A DNA stretch of 64,000 nucleotides from assembly GCF_901521055.1 (NCBI RefSeq), contig NZ_CABEGA010000018.1:62001-126000 (forward strand), written 5' to 3'. Below are positions 52,575 to 62,384 of this stretch, piece by piece; position 1 is the first letter of the stretch; each line of letters begins with the position of its first letter. The notes below the pieces were generated by a model, which searched no databases, was not told the origin of the DNA, and saw only the letters and a list, made by a program, of their open reading frames with translations. This DNA is from Cellulomonas hominis. GTDB lineage: Bacteria > Actinomycetota > Actinomycetes > Actinomycetales > Cellulomonadaceae. Both the position numbers and the translations under genes were made by a program.

Positions 52575-54590
52575 GTGTCCGAGCTCATCACCCTCACCGT
52601 CGACGGCACCAGCACCACGGCCGAGGCGGGGACGACGGGCACGGACCTCTTCTCCGCCCGCCGCGAGGTCGTCGTGGCCCGGGTCGACGGGGAGCTGTGG
52701 GACCTGTCCCGCCCGCTGCCCGACGGCGCGGTCGTCGAGGCCGTGACCATCGACTCGCCCGACGGCCTGGCCGTCCTGCGCCACTCCGCCGCCCACGTGC
52801 TGGCGCAGGCCGTGCAGGAGGTCAACCCGAAGGCGCGGCTCGGCATCGGCCCGCCCGTGACCGACGGCTTCTACTACGACTTCGACGTCGAGACCCCGTT
52901 CACCCCCGAGGACCTCAAGGCGCTCGAGAAGGTGATGACCCGCATCGTCCGCGAGGGGCAGACCTTCCGGCGCGTCGAGGTCACGGACGACGAGGCGCGC
53001 GCGCTCGCCGCCGACGAGCCGTACAAGCTCGAGCTGATCGGCCTGAAGTCCACCGCGGAGACCGCGGGCGAGGGCGCGTCGGTCGAGGTCGGCTCCGGCG
53101 GCCTCACCTACTACCAGAACGTGCGCGGCGCGGGCCGGGAGTCCGAGGCGGTCGTCTGGCAGGACCTGTGCCGCGGCCCGCACCTGCCCAGCACCAAGCT
53201 GCTCGGCAACGGCTTCCAGCTGACCCGGTCGGCGGCGGCGTACTGGCGCGGGTCCGAGAAGAACCCGCAGCTGCAGCGCATCTACGGCACCGCCTGGCCG
53301 ACCAAGGACGAGCTGAAGGCGTACCTGGACCGCGTGGCCGAGGCCGAGCGGCGCGACCACCGCCGGCTCGGCGCCGAGCTCGACCTGTTCTCGTTCCCGG
53401 ACGAGATCGGCTCGGGCCTCGCGGTGTTCCACCCCAAGGGCGGCATCATCCGCATGGAGATGGAGGAGTACTCGCGGCGCAAGCACGTCGAGGCGGGCTA
53501 CTCGTTCGTCAACTCCCCGCACATCACCAAGCAGCAGCTGTTCGAGATCTCCGGCCACCTGGACTGGTACGCGGACGGCATGTACCCGCCCATGCAGCTG
53601 GACGAGGAGCGCGACGCCGAGGGCAACATCAAGCGCGCGGGGCAGAACTACTACCTCAAGCCGATGAACTGCCCGATGCACAACCTGATCTTCGACTCCC
53701 GCGGCCGGTCCTACCGCGAGCTGCCGCTGCGGCTGTTCGAGTTCGGCACGGTCTACCGCTACGAGAAGTCGGGCGTCGTGCACGGCCTGACCCGCGCCCG
53801 CGGCTTCACGCAGGACGACGCGCACATCTACTGCACCCGCGAGCAGATGAAGGGCGAGCTCACGAGCCTGCTCACCTTCGTCCTCGACCTGCTCAAGGAC
53901 TACGGCCTCGACGACTTCTACCTGGAGCTGTCGACCCGGAATCCCGAGAAGTCGGTCGGCGAGGACGCCGCGTGGGAGGAGGCGACCGAGACGCTGCGCC
54001 AGGTCGCCACCGAGTCCGGCCTCGAGCTGGTCCCCGACCCGGGCGGCGCCGCGTTCTACGGCCCGAAGATCTCCGTGCAGGCGAAGGACGCCATCGGCCG
54101 CACCTGGCAGATGTCCACCATCCAGCTGGACTTCAACCTGCCCGAGCGGTTCGAGCTCGAGTACACCGCCCCCGACGGCAGCCGTCAGCGCCCCGTGATG
54201 ATCCACCGCGCGCTGTTCGGGTCCATCGAGCGGTTCTTCGCGGTGCTGACGGAGCACTACGCGGGCGCGTTCCCGGCCTGGCTGGCGCCCGTCCAGGTGC
54301 TCGCCGTGCCCGTGGCGGAGCCGTTCGAGCCGTACCTCGAGGACGTCGTCGCCCAGCTGCGCGCGCAGGGCATCCGGGCCGAGCTCGACCGGTCCGACGA
54401 CCGGTTCGGCAAGAAGATCCGCAACGCGAGCACGCAGAAGATCCCGTTCGTGCTCATCGCGGGCGGCGAGGACGCGGAGGCCGGCGCGGTGTCGTTCCGG
54501 TACCGCGACGGGCGGCAGGAGAACGGCGTGCCCGTGGCGGAGGCCGTGGAGCGCGTCGTGGCCGCGGTCCGCGAGCACGCGCAGGTCTGA
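52575..54590 (+). CDS. thrS: threonyl-tRNA synthetase
   Basis: ThrS charges tRNA-Thr in the cytosol. The 671-residue protein has an N-terminal TGS domain (about 1-65), an editing domain ([11 protein letters not shown]), and a class II catalytic core. The core shows zinc-site residues (MNCPMHN; a Cys in AHIYC), motif 2 ([11 protein letters not shown]) and motif 3 ([12 protein letters not shown]). A C-terminal anticodon-binding domain follows. Length is typical. The GTG has GAGGAG about 8 bases upstream. It heads a long operon with the phosphoinositide mannoside genes, an order also seen in mycobacteria. Confidence 0.97.
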   Translation: MSELITLTVDGTSTTAEAGTTGTDLFSARREVVVARVDGELWDLSRPLPDGAVVEAVTIDSPDGLAVLRHSAAHVLAQAVQEVNPKARLGIGPPVTDGFYYDFDVETPFTPEDLKALEKVMTRIVREGQTFRRVEVTDDEARALAADEPYKLELIGLKSTAETAGEGASVEVGSGGLTYYQNVRGAGRESEAVVWQDLCRGPHLPSTKLLGNGFQLTRSAAAYWRGSEKNPQLQRIYGTAWPTKDELKAYLDRVAEAERRDHRRLGAELDLFSFPDEIGSGLAVFHPKGGIIRMEMEEYSRRKHVEAGYSFVNSPHITKQQLFEISGHLDWYADGMYPPMQLDEERDAEGNIKRAGQNYYLKPMNCPMHNLIFDSRGRSYRELPLRLFEFGTVYRYEKSGVVHGLTRARGFTQDDAHIYCTREQMKGELTSLLTFVLDLLKDYGLDDFYLELSTRNPEKSVGEDAAWEEATETLRQVATESGLELVPDPGGAAFYGPKISVQAKDAIGRTWQMSTIQLDFNLPERFELEYTAPDGSRQRPVMIHRALFGSIERFFAVLTEHYAGAFPAWLAPVQVLAVPVAEPFEPYLEDVVAQLRAQGIRAELDRSDDRFGKKIRNASTQKIPFVLIAGGEDAEAGAVSFRYRDGRQENGVPVAEAVERVVAAVREHAQV

Positions 54591-54594
54591 GCGC

Positions 54595-55224
54595 GTGACG
54601 TCCGACGCGGGGGAGGCCCGCGAGCCCGGGACCGGCGACGTGCCGGCGAGCGCGACGGTGGAGGACGCCGCCGCGCTCGCCGGCGTGCCCGACGGCTTCG
54701 GCCGGCTGTGGACCCCGCACCGGATGGCGTACATCGGCGGCGAGAACAAGCCGTCGGGCTCCGGCGCGGGGGACGGCTGCCCGTTCTGCCGCATCCCGTC
54801 GCTGCCCGACGAGGAGGGGCTGGTCGTCGCGCGCGGCGACGTCGCCTACGTGGTGCTCAACCTCTACCCGTACAACGGCGGTCACGTGCTGGTCGTCCCG
54901 TACCGGCACGTCGCCGACTACACCGACCTGACGGCGGCCGAGGTCGCCGAGGTCGCGGAGCTGACCCGGACCGCCATGCGGGTGCTGCGCGAGGTGAGCG
55001 GCCCGCACGGCTTCAACCTGGGCATGAACCAGGGCGAGGTGGCGGGGGCGGGCATCGCCGCGCACCTGCACCAGCACGTCGTCCCGCGCTGGTCGGGCGA
55101 CGCGAACTTCCTGCCCATCGTGGGCCGCAGCCGCGCGCTGCCGGAGCTGCTGCACGACACCCGGGCGCGTCTCGCGGCCGCCTGGCCGGCACGGCACGCC
55201 CGCGCCGACGACCCGAAGGAGTGA
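54595..55224 (+). CDS. HIT-family nucleotide hydrolase/transferase
   Basis: The 209-residue protein has a HIT domain with the catalytic HLHQHVV (HxHxHxx, His triad) at about residue 160 and an upstream CPFCRI segment that may bind zinc with other residues. Members next to thrS and pgsA in mycobacteria act as Ap4A phosphorylases. That activity is likely here but is inferred from context. The first 45 residues are Ala/Glu-rich and poorly conserved, so the start may lie later. It begins 4 bases after thrS. Confidence 0.88.
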   Translation: MTSDAGEAREPGTGDVPASATVEDAAALAGVPDGFGRLWTPHRMAYIGGENKPSGSGAGDGCPFCRIPSLPDEEGLVVARGDVAYVVLNLYPYNGGHVLVVPYRHVADYTDLTAAEVAEVAELTRTAMRVLREVSGPHGFNLGMNQGEVAGAGIAAHLHQHVVPRWSGDANFLPIVGRSRALPELLHDTRARLAAAWPARHARADDPKE

Positions 55225-55231
55225 CCGGCAC

Positions 55232-55840
55232 GTGCTGAACGGACTGCGGGGAGCCATGACCCGGCTCTTCACGCCGGTGGCCGACGCGCTGCTGAGGCGC
55301 GGCGTCTCGCCGGACGCCGTGACGATCACCGGGACGGTGGCCGTCGTGGCCGCCGCGCTGTGGCTCTTCCCCGCCGGGCACTTCCTGGCGGCGAGCCTGG
55401 TCATCGCGTTCTTCGCGCTGACGGACAGCCTGGACGGGGTGATGGCGCGGCGTTCCGGGCGCTCCGGCCCGTGGGGGGCGTTCCTGGACTCGACGCTGGA
55501 CCGGTTCGGGGACGCCGCGATCTTCTCCGGCCTGGTGCTCTGGTTCATCGGCGAGGGCGACTCGTCCTGGGGTGCCGGCCTCGCGCTCGCGTGCCTGGTG
55601 CTCGGCTCGATCGTCCCCTACGCCCGGGCGCGTGCCGAGGGCCTCGGGATGACCGCGGCCGTCGGGATCGCCGAGCGCGCCGACCGCCTGGCCGCCGTGC
55701 TGGTCGCGACCGCGCTGGTCGGCGTGGGCGTGCCGGAGGTCGTGCTGGTCGTGGTGCTCGGGCTGCTCGCCGCGGCGTCGTTCGTCACGGTCGTGCAGCG
55801 CATGCTCACGGTGCGGCGCCAGGCGATGGGGGCGGCGTGA
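55232..55840 (+). CDS. pgsA: phosphatidylinositol(phosphate) synthase, CDP-alcohol phosphotransferase
   Basis: The 202-residue membrane enzyme carries the CDP-alcohol phosphotransferase motif, with DSLDGVMARRSG followed by GAFLDSTLDRFGD (DxxDGxxAR-x8-GxxxDxxxD). About six membrane helices are present. In actinobacteria, enzymes in this genomic place make phosphatidylinositol phosphate from CDP-diacylglycerol and inositol phosphate. The name follows the mycobacterial gene pgsA1; a phosphatidylglycerol-phosphate synthase role is less likely given pimA next door. The GTG starts 7 bases after the HIT gene. Confidence 0.88.
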   Translation: MLNGLRGAMTRLFTPVADALLRRGVSPDAVTITGTVAVVAAALWLFPAGHFLAASLVIAFFALTDSLDGVMARRSGRSGPWGAFLDSTLDRFGDAAIFSGLVLWFIGEGDSSWGAGLALACLVLGSIVPYARARAEGLGMTAAVGIAERADRLAAVLVATALVGVGVPEVVLVVVLGLLAAASFVTVVQRMLTVRRQAMGAA

Positions 55841-56823
55841 GCGCACGGGCGCCGCGGGTGGACGTCGCGCGGCTGTACGCGTTCGCCTGGCGGGTGACGG
55901 GCCGGGTGCCCGACCCCGCGATGCGGGCGGTGTTCCGGCTGGTCGCCGACGTCACGTGGCTGCTCCGCGGCGGCGGGGTGCGGCGGCTCGAGGCGAACCT
56001 GCGGCGCGTGCGGCCCGGGGCGTCGCCCGCCGAGCTGCGCCGGCTGTCCCTCGCCGGCATGCGGTCGTACATGCGGTACTTCGGGGAGGCGTTCGCCCTC
56101 GTCGGCGCGACGCCCGAGCAGATCGACGCGCGCGTGCGGCTGGTGCACGGCGACGACGTGCGGCAGGCCGTCGCCGACGGGCAGACGGCCGTGGTCGCGC
56201 TGGGCCACATGGGGAACTGGGACCTCGCCGGTGCGTGGGCGGTCCGGAACCTGGGGCCGACCATCACGGTGGCCGAGCGGCTGAAGCCGGAGGCCCTGTT
56301 CGAGGAGTTCCTCGCGTTCCGCGAGCGGATCGGGCTGGAGATCATCCCGCTGTCGGGCGCCGGCGGCGGCGTGTTCCGGGAGCTGGTGCGGGCCGTGAGG
56401 CGACCGACCGGCGCGGTGCTGCCGCTGCTGGCCGACCGGGACCTGACCGCGCGGGGCGTGGAGGTCGACCTGTTCGGCGAGCGCGCCCGGGTGGCGGCGG
56501 GGCCGGCCGCCCTGGCGGTCGCGACGGGGGCACCGCTGACCACGGCCCGGATCACCTACGAGCGGATCACCGGCGCACGGCGCCGGGCCGCCGGCACGTC
56601 GTGGGGCATCGTCATCGAGTTCGGCCGGATCCTCACCACCCCGGACGACGTGCCGCGCCCGGAGCGCGTCGCGGCGCTGACGCAGGCGTGGGTCGACGAC
56701 CTGGCCGTGGCGATCGCGGCGGCGCCGCAGGACTGGCACATGCTGCAGAAGGTCTTCGTCTCGGACCTCGACCCGGAGCGCTACGCGCGGACGCTCGCCG
56801 CCGAGCAGCAGGGGGCGTCATGA
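55837..56823 (+). CDS. PIM acyltransferase (PatA-like)
   Basis: The 328-residue protein belongs to the LpxL/HtrB-like acyltransferases. The catalytic HxxxxD is HMGNWD (about residue 126). A hydrophobic N-terminal helix suggests association with the inner face of the membrane. In mycobacteria the equivalent enzyme acylates the mannose of phosphatidylinositol mannosides. The GTG overlaps the PI synthase stop (GTGA), and its own stop overlaps the pimA ATG (ATGA), so three steps of one lipid pathway are coupled. Confidence 0.9.
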   Translation: MSARAPRVDVARLYAFAWRVTGRVPDPAMRAVFRLVADVTWLLRGGGVRRLEANLRRVRPGASPAELRRLSLAGMRSYMRYFGEAFALVGATPEQIDARVRLVHGDDVRQAVADGQTAVVALGHMGNWDLAGAWAVRNLGPTITVAERLKPEALFEEFLAFRERIGLEIIPLSGAGGGVFRELVRAVRRPTGAVLPLLADRDLTARGVEVDLFGERARVAAGPAALAVATGAPLTTARITYERITGARRRAAGTSWGIVIEFGRILTTPDDVPRPERVAALTQAWVDDLAVAIAAAPQDWHMLQKVFVSDLDPERYARTLAAEQQGAS

Positions 56824-58067
56824 CCGCCGCACCCGCCGCGACCACCGTGCCGAGGACCACGCGCCCGCTGCGGATCGGCATCGTCTGCCCGTACTCGTTC
56901 GACGTGCCGGGCGGCGTGCAGTTCCACGTGCGGGACCTCGCGGAGGCCCTGATCGCGAGGGGGCACAGCGTCTCCGTGCTCGCGCCGGCCGACGACGACA
57001 CCCCGATCCCGCCGTACATGACCTCCGCGGGGCGCGCGGTGCCGGTCCGGTACAACGGCGCCGTCGCCCGCGTCACGTTCGGCCCGGTCACCGCCGCGCG
57101 GGTGCGGCGCTGGCTGGCCGCCGGCGAGTTCGACGTGCTGCACCTGCACGAGCCCGTGACGCCGTCGCTCAGCATGCTGGCGCTGTGGATCGCCGACGGG
57201 CCGGTGGTCGCGACGTTCCACACGTCGCTGGTCCGCTCCCGGCCGCTGCAGCTCGCGTACCCGCTGGTCCGGCAGTCGCTGGAGAAGATCAGCGCCCGGA
57301 TCGCGGTCTCGGAGGACGCCCGCCGGACCCTCGTCGAGCACCTCGGCGGCGACGCGGTGGTGATCCCGAACGGCGTGTACGTGGACGCGTTCGCGCGCGC
57401 CACCGCCGACCCGCGGTGGGTCGGCACCGAGGACGCCCCGACCGTGGTGTTCCTGGGCCGGCTGGACGAGAGCCGCAAGGGCCTGCCCGTGCTGCTCGAC
57501 GCCGTCCCCGAGGTGCGACGGGCGTTCCCGGGCGTGCGGTTCCTGGTCGCGGGGCGCGGGGAGACCGGCCCGGACGAGGCGCGCGAGCTGCTGGGCGACG
57601 ACGCGGACGCCGTCGAGTTCCTGGGCGGGATCAGCGACGAGGACAAGGCGCGGCTGCTCGCGTCGGCCGACGTGTACTGCGCCCCGCAGACCGGCGGCGA
57701 GTCGTTCGGCATCGTGCTGGTCGAGGCGATGAGCGCCGGCACCGCCGTCGTGGCGTCCGACCTCGGCGCGTTCACCCGGGTGCTCGACGAGGGGCGGGCC
57801 GGCGTGCTGTTCCGCACCGGCGACCCGGCCGACCTGGCTCGCACGCTGATCGACCTGCTCGGCGACGACGCGCGCCGGGCGGAGGTCGCGGCGGCGGGGG
57901 AGGCAGCGGTGTGGCGGTACGACTGGTCGTCGGTGACCCACGAGGTGCTGACGGTCTACGAGATGGCCGTGCAGGGCAGCGAGGCGCCCGTCGGGGAGGA
58001 CCCGACGTCGTGGCGCGGGGCGCGGCGCCTGGAGCGGCGGCGCACCCGCGGCGCGGAGTCGTCATGA
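56820..58067 (+). CDS. pimA: phosphatidylinositol alpha-mannosyltransferase
   Basis: PimA transfers the first mannose from GDP-mannose to phosphatidylinositol. The 415-residue GT4 enzyme has the N-terminal GIVCPYSFDVPGGVQFHV loop, FHTSLVRSR and the E-x7-E donor motif ESFGIVLVEAMS (about residues 300-311). GVLFRTGDP is also seen. It is a peripheral membrane protein in related species. A 19-codon reading frame at 58064 overlaps its stop. Confidence 0.94.
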   Translation: MTAAPAATTVPRTTRPLRIGIVCPYSFDVPGGVQFHVRDLAEALIARGHSVSVLAPADDDTPIPPYMTSAGRAVPVRYNGAVARVTFGPVTAARVRRWLAAGEFDVLHLHEPVTPSLSMLALWIADGPVVATFHTSLVRSRPLQLAYPLVRQSLEKISARIAVSEDARRTLVEHLGGDAVVIPNGVYVDAFARATADPRWVGTEDAPTVVFLGRLDESRKGLPVLLDAVPEVRRAFPGVRFLVAGRGETGPDEARELLGDDADAVEFLGGISDEDKARLLASADVYCAPQTGGESFGIVLVEAMSAGTAVVASDLGAFTRVLDEGRAGVLFRTGDPADLARTLIDLLGDDARRAEVAAAGEAAVWRYDWSSVTHEVLTVYEMAVQGSEAPVGEDPTSWRGARRLERRRTRGAESS

Positions 58068-58123
58068 CGACGTCCAGCGCCGACGTCCGTCCCGCACGTG
58101 AGCCCGAGGAGGCACCGGAGTGA
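58064..58123 (+). CDS. 19-codon mini-ORF bridging pimA and the LemA-like gene
   Basis: An ATG overlaps the pimA stop (ATGA) and opens a frame reading [19 protein letters not shown]. Its TGA overlaps the GTG of the next gene (GTGA). Both junctions have the 4-base overlap used for translational coupling in this genome, so ribosomes leaving pimA could reach the next gene. It also contains GAGGAGG, the ribosome binding site of that gene. It may be a coupling device rather than a functional peptide. Confidence 0.45.
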   Translation: MTTSSADVRPAREPEEAPE

Positions 58124-58749
58124 CCTGGTCCGAGACCGCGGTCGTCGTGGTCGCGGTGCTGCTGCTGGTGCTGTGGTGGTCGTGGGTGGCCGCGTCCCGC
58201 ATCGACCGGCTGCACCGCAAGGTCGTCGCGTCCCGCGCGGTCGTCGACACGCAGCTGCTGCGCCGGGCGTCGGCGGCCTCGACGCTCGCGGCGTCCGGCG
58301 TGCTGGACCCGGTGAGCTCCGTGCTGATCGGCGAGGCGTCGTGGGCGTCGATCGCCGCCGGCTCCCCGCAGACCCAGGGCATCGCGACGCTGCCGGCTGA
58401 GCTCGGCGGGCCGGAGCGCGCCGGCGCGCCGGCGGACCGCGGGCTGATCGAGAGCGAGCTGTCCTCGACCCTGCGGGAGGCGCTGGACGACCCCGCCGAG
58501 GTCGAGGCGCTCCGCGAGGAGCCGGGCGCCGGGGAGCTGCTCGACGCGCTCGGCGACGCCTGGTACCGCGTGCAGCTCGCCCGGCGGTTCCACAACGAGG
58601 CGGTCGCCCAGGCCCAGCGCATGCGGCGCGGCTGGGCCGTCCGGACGCTGCGGCTCGCGGGGCGGGCGCCGATGCCGGAGACGCTCGAGCTCGACGACGC
58701 CTGGCCCCCCGCGCTCGGCCGTCCCGGGCGCCCCCCGGCCGCCGCCTGA
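58120..58749 (+). CDS. LemA-like membrane-anchored protein
   Basis: The 209-residue protein has one N-terminal membrane helix ([19 protein letters not shown]) and a helical rest that recalls LemA. Near the start is [26 protein letters not shown], and near the end [18 protein letters not shown], where LemA proteins have ARxFYN-like sequence. This gene is regularly found behind pimA in actinobacteria; its function is unknown. The GTG has GAGGAGG about 7 bases upstream. The C-terminus is Pro-rich and poorly ordered. Confidence 0.7.
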   Translation: MTWSETAVVVVAVLLLVLWWSWVAASRIDRLHRKVVASRAVVDTQLLRRASAASTLAASGVLDPVSSVLIGEASWASIAAGSPQTQGIATLPAELGGPERAGAPADRGLIESELSSTLREALDDPAEVEALREEPGAGELLDALGDAWYRVQLARRFHNEAVAQAQRMRRGWAVRTLRLAGRAPMPETLELDDAWPPALGRPGRPPAAA

Positions 58750-58786
58750 CCTGTGGACGCCGCGTCGGCACCGTGCCGCGCGCGAC

Positions 58787-58792
58787 TACGAT
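58787..58792 (+). promoter_or_regulatory. possible -10 element of pdxS
   Basis: TACGAT, about 47 bases before the pdxS GTG, suggesting a separate promoter for the vitamin B6 genes. No clear -35 box. Confidence 0.4.
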
Positions 58793-58838
58793 GGACGGTG
58801 GAACCCGAACTCCCCTCCCTCGAGATGTGAGGCACGCA

Positions 58839-59762
58839 GTGAGCACCGACACCAGCCAGCCCAGCACCCCCGCCGACGCGCCCGCGGTCGGCACCGCCCG
58901 CGTCAAGCGCGGCATGGCGGAGATGCTCAAGGGCGGCGTGATCATGGACGTCGTCACGGCCGAGCAGGCCAAGATCGCCGAGGACGCCGGCGCGGTCGCC
59001 GTCATGGCGCTCGAGCGGGTGCCGGCGGACATCCGTGCCCAGGGCGGCGTGGCGCGGATGAGCGACCCCGACCTGATCGACGGGATCATCAGCACCGTCT
59101 CCATCCCGGTGATGGCGAAGGCCCGCATCGGCCACTTCGTCGAGGCGCAGGTGCTGCAGAGCCTCGGCGTGGACTACGTGGACGAGTCCGAGGTGCTGAC
59201 GCCCGCGGACTACGCGCACCACATCGACAAGTGGCAGTTCACCGTGCCGTTCGTGTGCGGCGCGACGAACCTGGGCGAGGCGCTGCGCCGGATCACCGAG
59301 GGCGCGGCGATGATCCGCTCCAAGGGCGAGGCCGGCACCGGCGACGTCTCGAACGCCACGACGCACATGCGCACCATCCGCGACGAGATCCGCCGCCTGT
59401 CCTCGCTGCCCGAGGACGAGCTGTTCCTCGCCGCCAAGGAGCTCCAGGCGCCGTACGACCTGGTGGTCGAGGTCGCGCGCGCCGGCAAGCTGCCAGTCGT
59501 GCTGTTCACCGCGGGCGGCATCGCCACCCCGGCGGACGCGGCGATGATGCGCCAGCTCGGCGCGGAGGGCGTGTTCGTCGGCTCCGGCATCTTCAAGTCG
59601 GGCAACCCGGCCGAGCGCGCCGCGGCGATCGTCAAGGCCACCACGTTCTACGACGACCCCGACGTGATCGCGAAGGTCTCGCGCGGCCTCGGCGAGGCGA
59701 TGGTCGGCATCAACGTCGACGACGTCCCCGTGCCGCACCGCCTGGCCGAGCGCGGCTGGTGA
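58839..59762 (+). CDS. pdxS: pyridoxal 5'-phosphate synthase, PdxS subunit
   Basis: PdxS builds PLP from ribose 5-phosphate, glyceraldehyde 3-phosphate and ammonia; PdxT supplies the ammonia. The 307-residue TIM barrel has [38 protein letters not shown] and the catalytic Lys in MAKARIGH, followed by [11 protein letters not shown] and [13 protein letters not shown]. Its length is normal after a 17-residue polar start. I chose GTG 58839, with GAGG upstream, over the earlier in-frame start, which lacks family similarity. pdxT is not adjacent: a NUDIX and an aminotransferase gene lie between. Confidence 0.97.
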   Translation: MSTDTSQPSTPADAPAVGTARVKRGMAEMLKGGVIMDVVTAEQAKIAEDAGAVAVMALERVPADIRAQGGVARMSDPDLIDGIISTVSIPVMAKARIGHFVEAQVLQSLGVDYVDESEVLTPADYAHHIDKWQFTVPFVCGATNLGEALRRITEGAAMIRSKGEAGTGDVSNATTHMRTIRDEIRRLSSLPEDELFLAAKELQAPYDLVVEVARAGKLPVVLFTAGGIATPADAAMMRQLGAEGVFVGSGIFKSGNPAERAAAIVKATTFYDDPDVIAKVSRGLGEAMVGINVDDVPVPHRLAERGW

Positions 59763-60400
59763 CGAGCCCGCTGCCGTCCGACGGCCCGTCGACCCTCCCG
59801 GGGGCCGGCGGGCCGTCGCCGTCCGGGGGCACGGCCCAGGGCACCACGAGCACCGCGCCCTCCGCGCTCGGCGACGACTGGGTCGTGGGCGAGGACGGGC
59901 TGCGGTTCCGCCGCGCGGCGCGGGTGCTGCTGCTCGACGCCGACGACCGGCTGCTGCTGGTGCGCGGGCACGACGCGGACCAGCCCGAGCGGTCGTGGTG
60001 GTTCACGGTCGGCGGGGGCATCGACGCGGGGGAGCACCCCCGCGCGGCCGCCGTGCGCGAGGTGCGCGAGGAGACGGGGCTCGTGCTGGACCCGGGCGCG
60101 CTCGTCGGCCCGGTGCTGACCCGCACGGGCATCTTCGACTTCTTCGCGGAGCGCTGCCGGCAGGAGGAGGAGTTCTTCCTCGCCCGGGTGGAGTCCGCCC
60201 TGGACACCGACGCGGTGGCGCGGGACGGCTGGACCGCCGTCGAGCTGGACGTCCTGGACGAGCTGCGCTGGTGGCACCTGGACGACCTGGACCGGGAGAC
60301 CCGCGAGGTGTTCCCGGCGGGACTGCCCGACCTGGTCCGGCCGCTGCTGCGGGGCTGGGACGGCGTGACCCGGCACCTCGGGGAGCAGCTCGACGACTGA
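59759..60400 (+). CDS. NUDIX hydrolase
   Basis: The 213-residue protein has a NUDIX box [23 protein letters not shown] (GxxxxxExxxxxxxREUxEExG; 23 positions, residues about 82-104) in a domain starting [20 protein letters not shown]. The first 45 residues are low-complexity Ser/Gly/Pro. It hydrolyses a nucleoside diphosphate linked to some group; the substrate is unknown. The GTG overlaps the pdxS stop (GTGA), so it is coupled to PLP synthesis, which could mean clean-up of a side product (inference). Confidence 0.9.
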   Translation: MTSPLPSDGPSTLPGAGGPSPSGGTAQGTTSTAPSALGDDWVVGEDGLRFRRAARVLLLDADDRLLLVRGHDADQPERSWWFTVGGGIDAGEHPRAAAVREVREETGLVLDPGALVGPVLTRTGIFDFFAERCRQEEEFFLARVESALDTDAVARDGWTAVELDVLDELRWWHLDDLDRETREVFPAGLPDLVRPLLRGWDGVTRHLGEQLDD

Positions 60401-60440
60401 TTTCCGTACCGGGGGGTAACTTCGGGGCGCCGATCTCCGG

Positions 60441-60446
60441 TAGCGT
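60441..60446 (+). promoter_or_regulatory. -10 element of probable leaderless aminotransferase transcript
   Basis: TAGCGT ends 6 bases before the GTG at 60453; no ribosome binding site fits between them. Confidence 0.5.
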
Positions 60447-60452
60447 GCAGCG

Positions 60453-61667
60453 GTGCCCACCTCGACCTCTCCCGTCACCCACATGCACCGCAGCGGGATC
60501 CGCACGCTCATGGAGCTCGCGATGCGCGACCCGGAGGCGATCCGGCTCGAGATCGGCGAGCCCGACGTGCCCACCCCCGCGCACGTCGTCGCGGCGGCCG
60601 GCCGGGACGCCGCCGCCGGCCACACGGGCTACACGTCGAGCACCGGCACGCCGGAGCTGCGGGAGGCGCTGGCCGAGAAGGTGCGCCGGGTCAACCGCCT
60701 GGAGGTCACGGCGGCGGACGTCGTCGTCACCCACGGCGCCATGCACGGGCTCGCGATGGCGGTCAACGCCCTCGCCGGCCCCGGCGACGAGATCCTGCTG
60801 CCGGACCCGGAGTTCCCGAACTGGCGGATGGCCGCGGTCGCCGCGGGCGTCGGCGTCGGCACCTACCCCGCGCGCGTCGAGAACGGCTTCGTGCCGACGC
60901 TCGCCGACATCGAGGCGTCCCTGACCCCGGCCACGAAGATCGTGGTGGTCTGCTCGCCGAACAACCCGACCGGCGCGATGTACCCGCCGGAGCTGCTCGC
61001 CGGCGTGGTCGAGCTCGCCCGCGAGCGGGACCTGTGGGTGTTCTCCGACGAGTGCTACGAGGCGATCACCTACGGCGACCCGCACGTCAGCCCCGCCGCG
61101 TTCGACACCGACGGCCGCGTCGTCACGTTCTTCAGCTTCTCCAAGACGTACGCGATGACGGGGTGGCGGCTGGGCTACGTCGTCGCGCGGGACCCCGGCG
61201 TGGTGGACCTGCTCGGGCAGGTCGCCGAGGCCACGGTCGCGTGCCCGTCGTCGGTGAGCCAGCGCGCGGCCCTCGCGGCGCTGACCGGCCCGCAGGACGA
61301 CGTCGCCGCCGCCGTCGCGTCGTACCGGGAGCGGCGCGACGCCGCCGTGGCCCTGCTGGGGAGCAGGGGCATCGGCTCGGTGCTGCCGCAGGGCGCGTTC
61401 TACCTCATGGTCGACGTCTCCGCCGCGACGACCGACTCCGAGGCGTTCGCGCTGCGGCTGCTCGACGAGCGGCACGTGTCCGTGTCCCCGGGCAGCGCGT
61501 TCGGCGCGGGCGGCGAGGGCATGGTCCGGGTGTCGCTGGCCAGCGAGCGGTCCGCGCTGCTGGAGGGCCTCGGCCGCCTGGCGGACATGGTCGACGGCTG
61601 GGAGGCCGTGGAGGTCCCGGAGGTCGTCGAGCGCGCTGTGGAGCAGGCTGCCGCCCTCGATTCGTAG
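60453..61667 (+). CDS. class I/II PLP aminotransferase
   Basis: The 404-residue fold-type I enzyme has VVVCSPNNPTGA (substrate-binding Asn), FSDECYEAITYG (Asp and Tyr contacts) and the PLP Lys in FSFSKTYAMTGWRLGY. Its pattern is that of aspartate/aromatic-type aminotransferases of subfamily I-gamma, but the amino-acid substrate cannot be fixed by eye. The GTG has its own leaderless promoter. It lies between pdxS-NUDIX and pdxT, an insertion in the usual pdxST pair. Its TAG stop is part of the -10 hexamer of pdxT. Confidence 0.9.
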   Translation: MPTSTSPVTHMHRSGIRTLMELAMRDPEAIRLEIGEPDVPTPAHVVAAAGRDAAAGHTGYTSSTGTPELREALAEKVRRVNRLEVTAADVVVTHGAMHGLAMAVNALAGPGDEILLPDPEFPNWRMAAVAAGVGVGTYPARVENGFVPTLADIEASLTPATKIVVVCSPNNPTGAMYPPELLAGVVELARERDLWVFSDECYEAITYGDPHVSPAAFDTDGRVVTFFSFSKTYAMTGWRLGYVVARDPGVVDLLGQVAEATVACPSSVSQRAALAALTGPQDDVAAAVASYRERRDAAVALLGSRGIGSVLPQGAFYLMVDVSAATTDSEAFALRLLDERHVSVSPGSAFGAGGEGMVRVSLASERSALLEGLGRLADMVDGWEAVEVPEVVERAVEQAAALDS

Positions 61668-61670
61668 GAT
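61665..61670 (+). promoter_or_regulatory. -10 element of leaderless pdxT transcript
   Basis: TAGGAT, whose first three bases are the stop codon of the upstream aminotransferase, ends 6 bases before the GTG of pdxT. Confidence 0.55.
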
Positions 61671-61676
61671 GAGCGG

Positions 61677-62294
61677 GTGAGCTCCTCTCCCACCATCGGT
61701 GTCCTGGCCCTGCAGGGCGACGTCCGCGAGCACCTCGCCGCCCTGCGCGCGAGCGGCGCGGAGGCCGTCCCGGTCCGCCGGACGTCCGAGCTCGACGCCG
61801 TCGACGCCCTCGTGCTGCCCGGCGGCGAGTCGACGACCATCGACAAGCTGCTGCGTGCGTTCGAGCTGGACGCCCCGGTGCGCGAGCGCCTCGCGGCGGG
61901 CATGCCCGCGTACGGGTCCTGCGCCGGCATGATCCTGCTCGCCGACCGCATCGAGGGCGGCATCGACGGCCAGCGGACGCTCGGCGGGCTCGACGTCACG
62001 GTGCGCCGCAACGCGTTCGGCCGGCAGGTCGACTCGTTCGAGACGGACCTGCGGATCGAGGGCGTGCCGGACTCCGAGGCCGACCCCGTCCACGCCGTCT
62101 TCATCCGCGCGCCGTGGGTCGACGAGCTCGGGCCGGAGGCCACGGCGCTCGCCCGCGTGGAGTCCGGGCCGGCCGCCGGTAGGATCGTCGCGGTGCGCCA
62201 GGGCCCGCTGCTCGCCACGTCCTTCCACCCGGAGGTCACGGGCGACACGCGGGTGCACCGGCTGTTCGTCGAGATCGTCCGCGACGCCCTGTGA
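61677..62294 (+). CDS. pdxT: pyridoxal 5'-phosphate synthase glutaminase, PdxT subunit
   Basis: PdxT releases ammonia from glutamine for PdxS. The 205-residue class I amidotransferase has [20 protein letters not shown], the nucleophile Cys82 in GSCAGM and the His/Glu pair in SFHPEV. Length is slightly above typical (190-200). The GTG start is supported by the -10 element 6 bases upstream. yebC follows after about 90 bases. Confidence 0.97.
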   Translation: MSSSPTIGVLALQGDVREHLAALRASGAEAVPVRRTSELDAVDALVLPGGESTTIDKLLRAFELDAPVRERLAAGMPAYGSCAGMILLADRIEGGIDGQRTLGGLDVTVRRNAFGRQVDSFETDLRIEGVPDSEADPVHAVFIRAPWVDELGPEATALARVESGPAAGRIVAVRQGPLLATSFHPEVTGDTRVHRLFVEIVRDAL

Positions 62295-62384
62295 GTGCGG
62301 GGCGCGACCCGAGGCAGGGGAGCGCCGCACCGCCGGTCCGGGGGACGCGCAGGTCGACTGCGGGAAACGAGAGGGTACGAAGCG

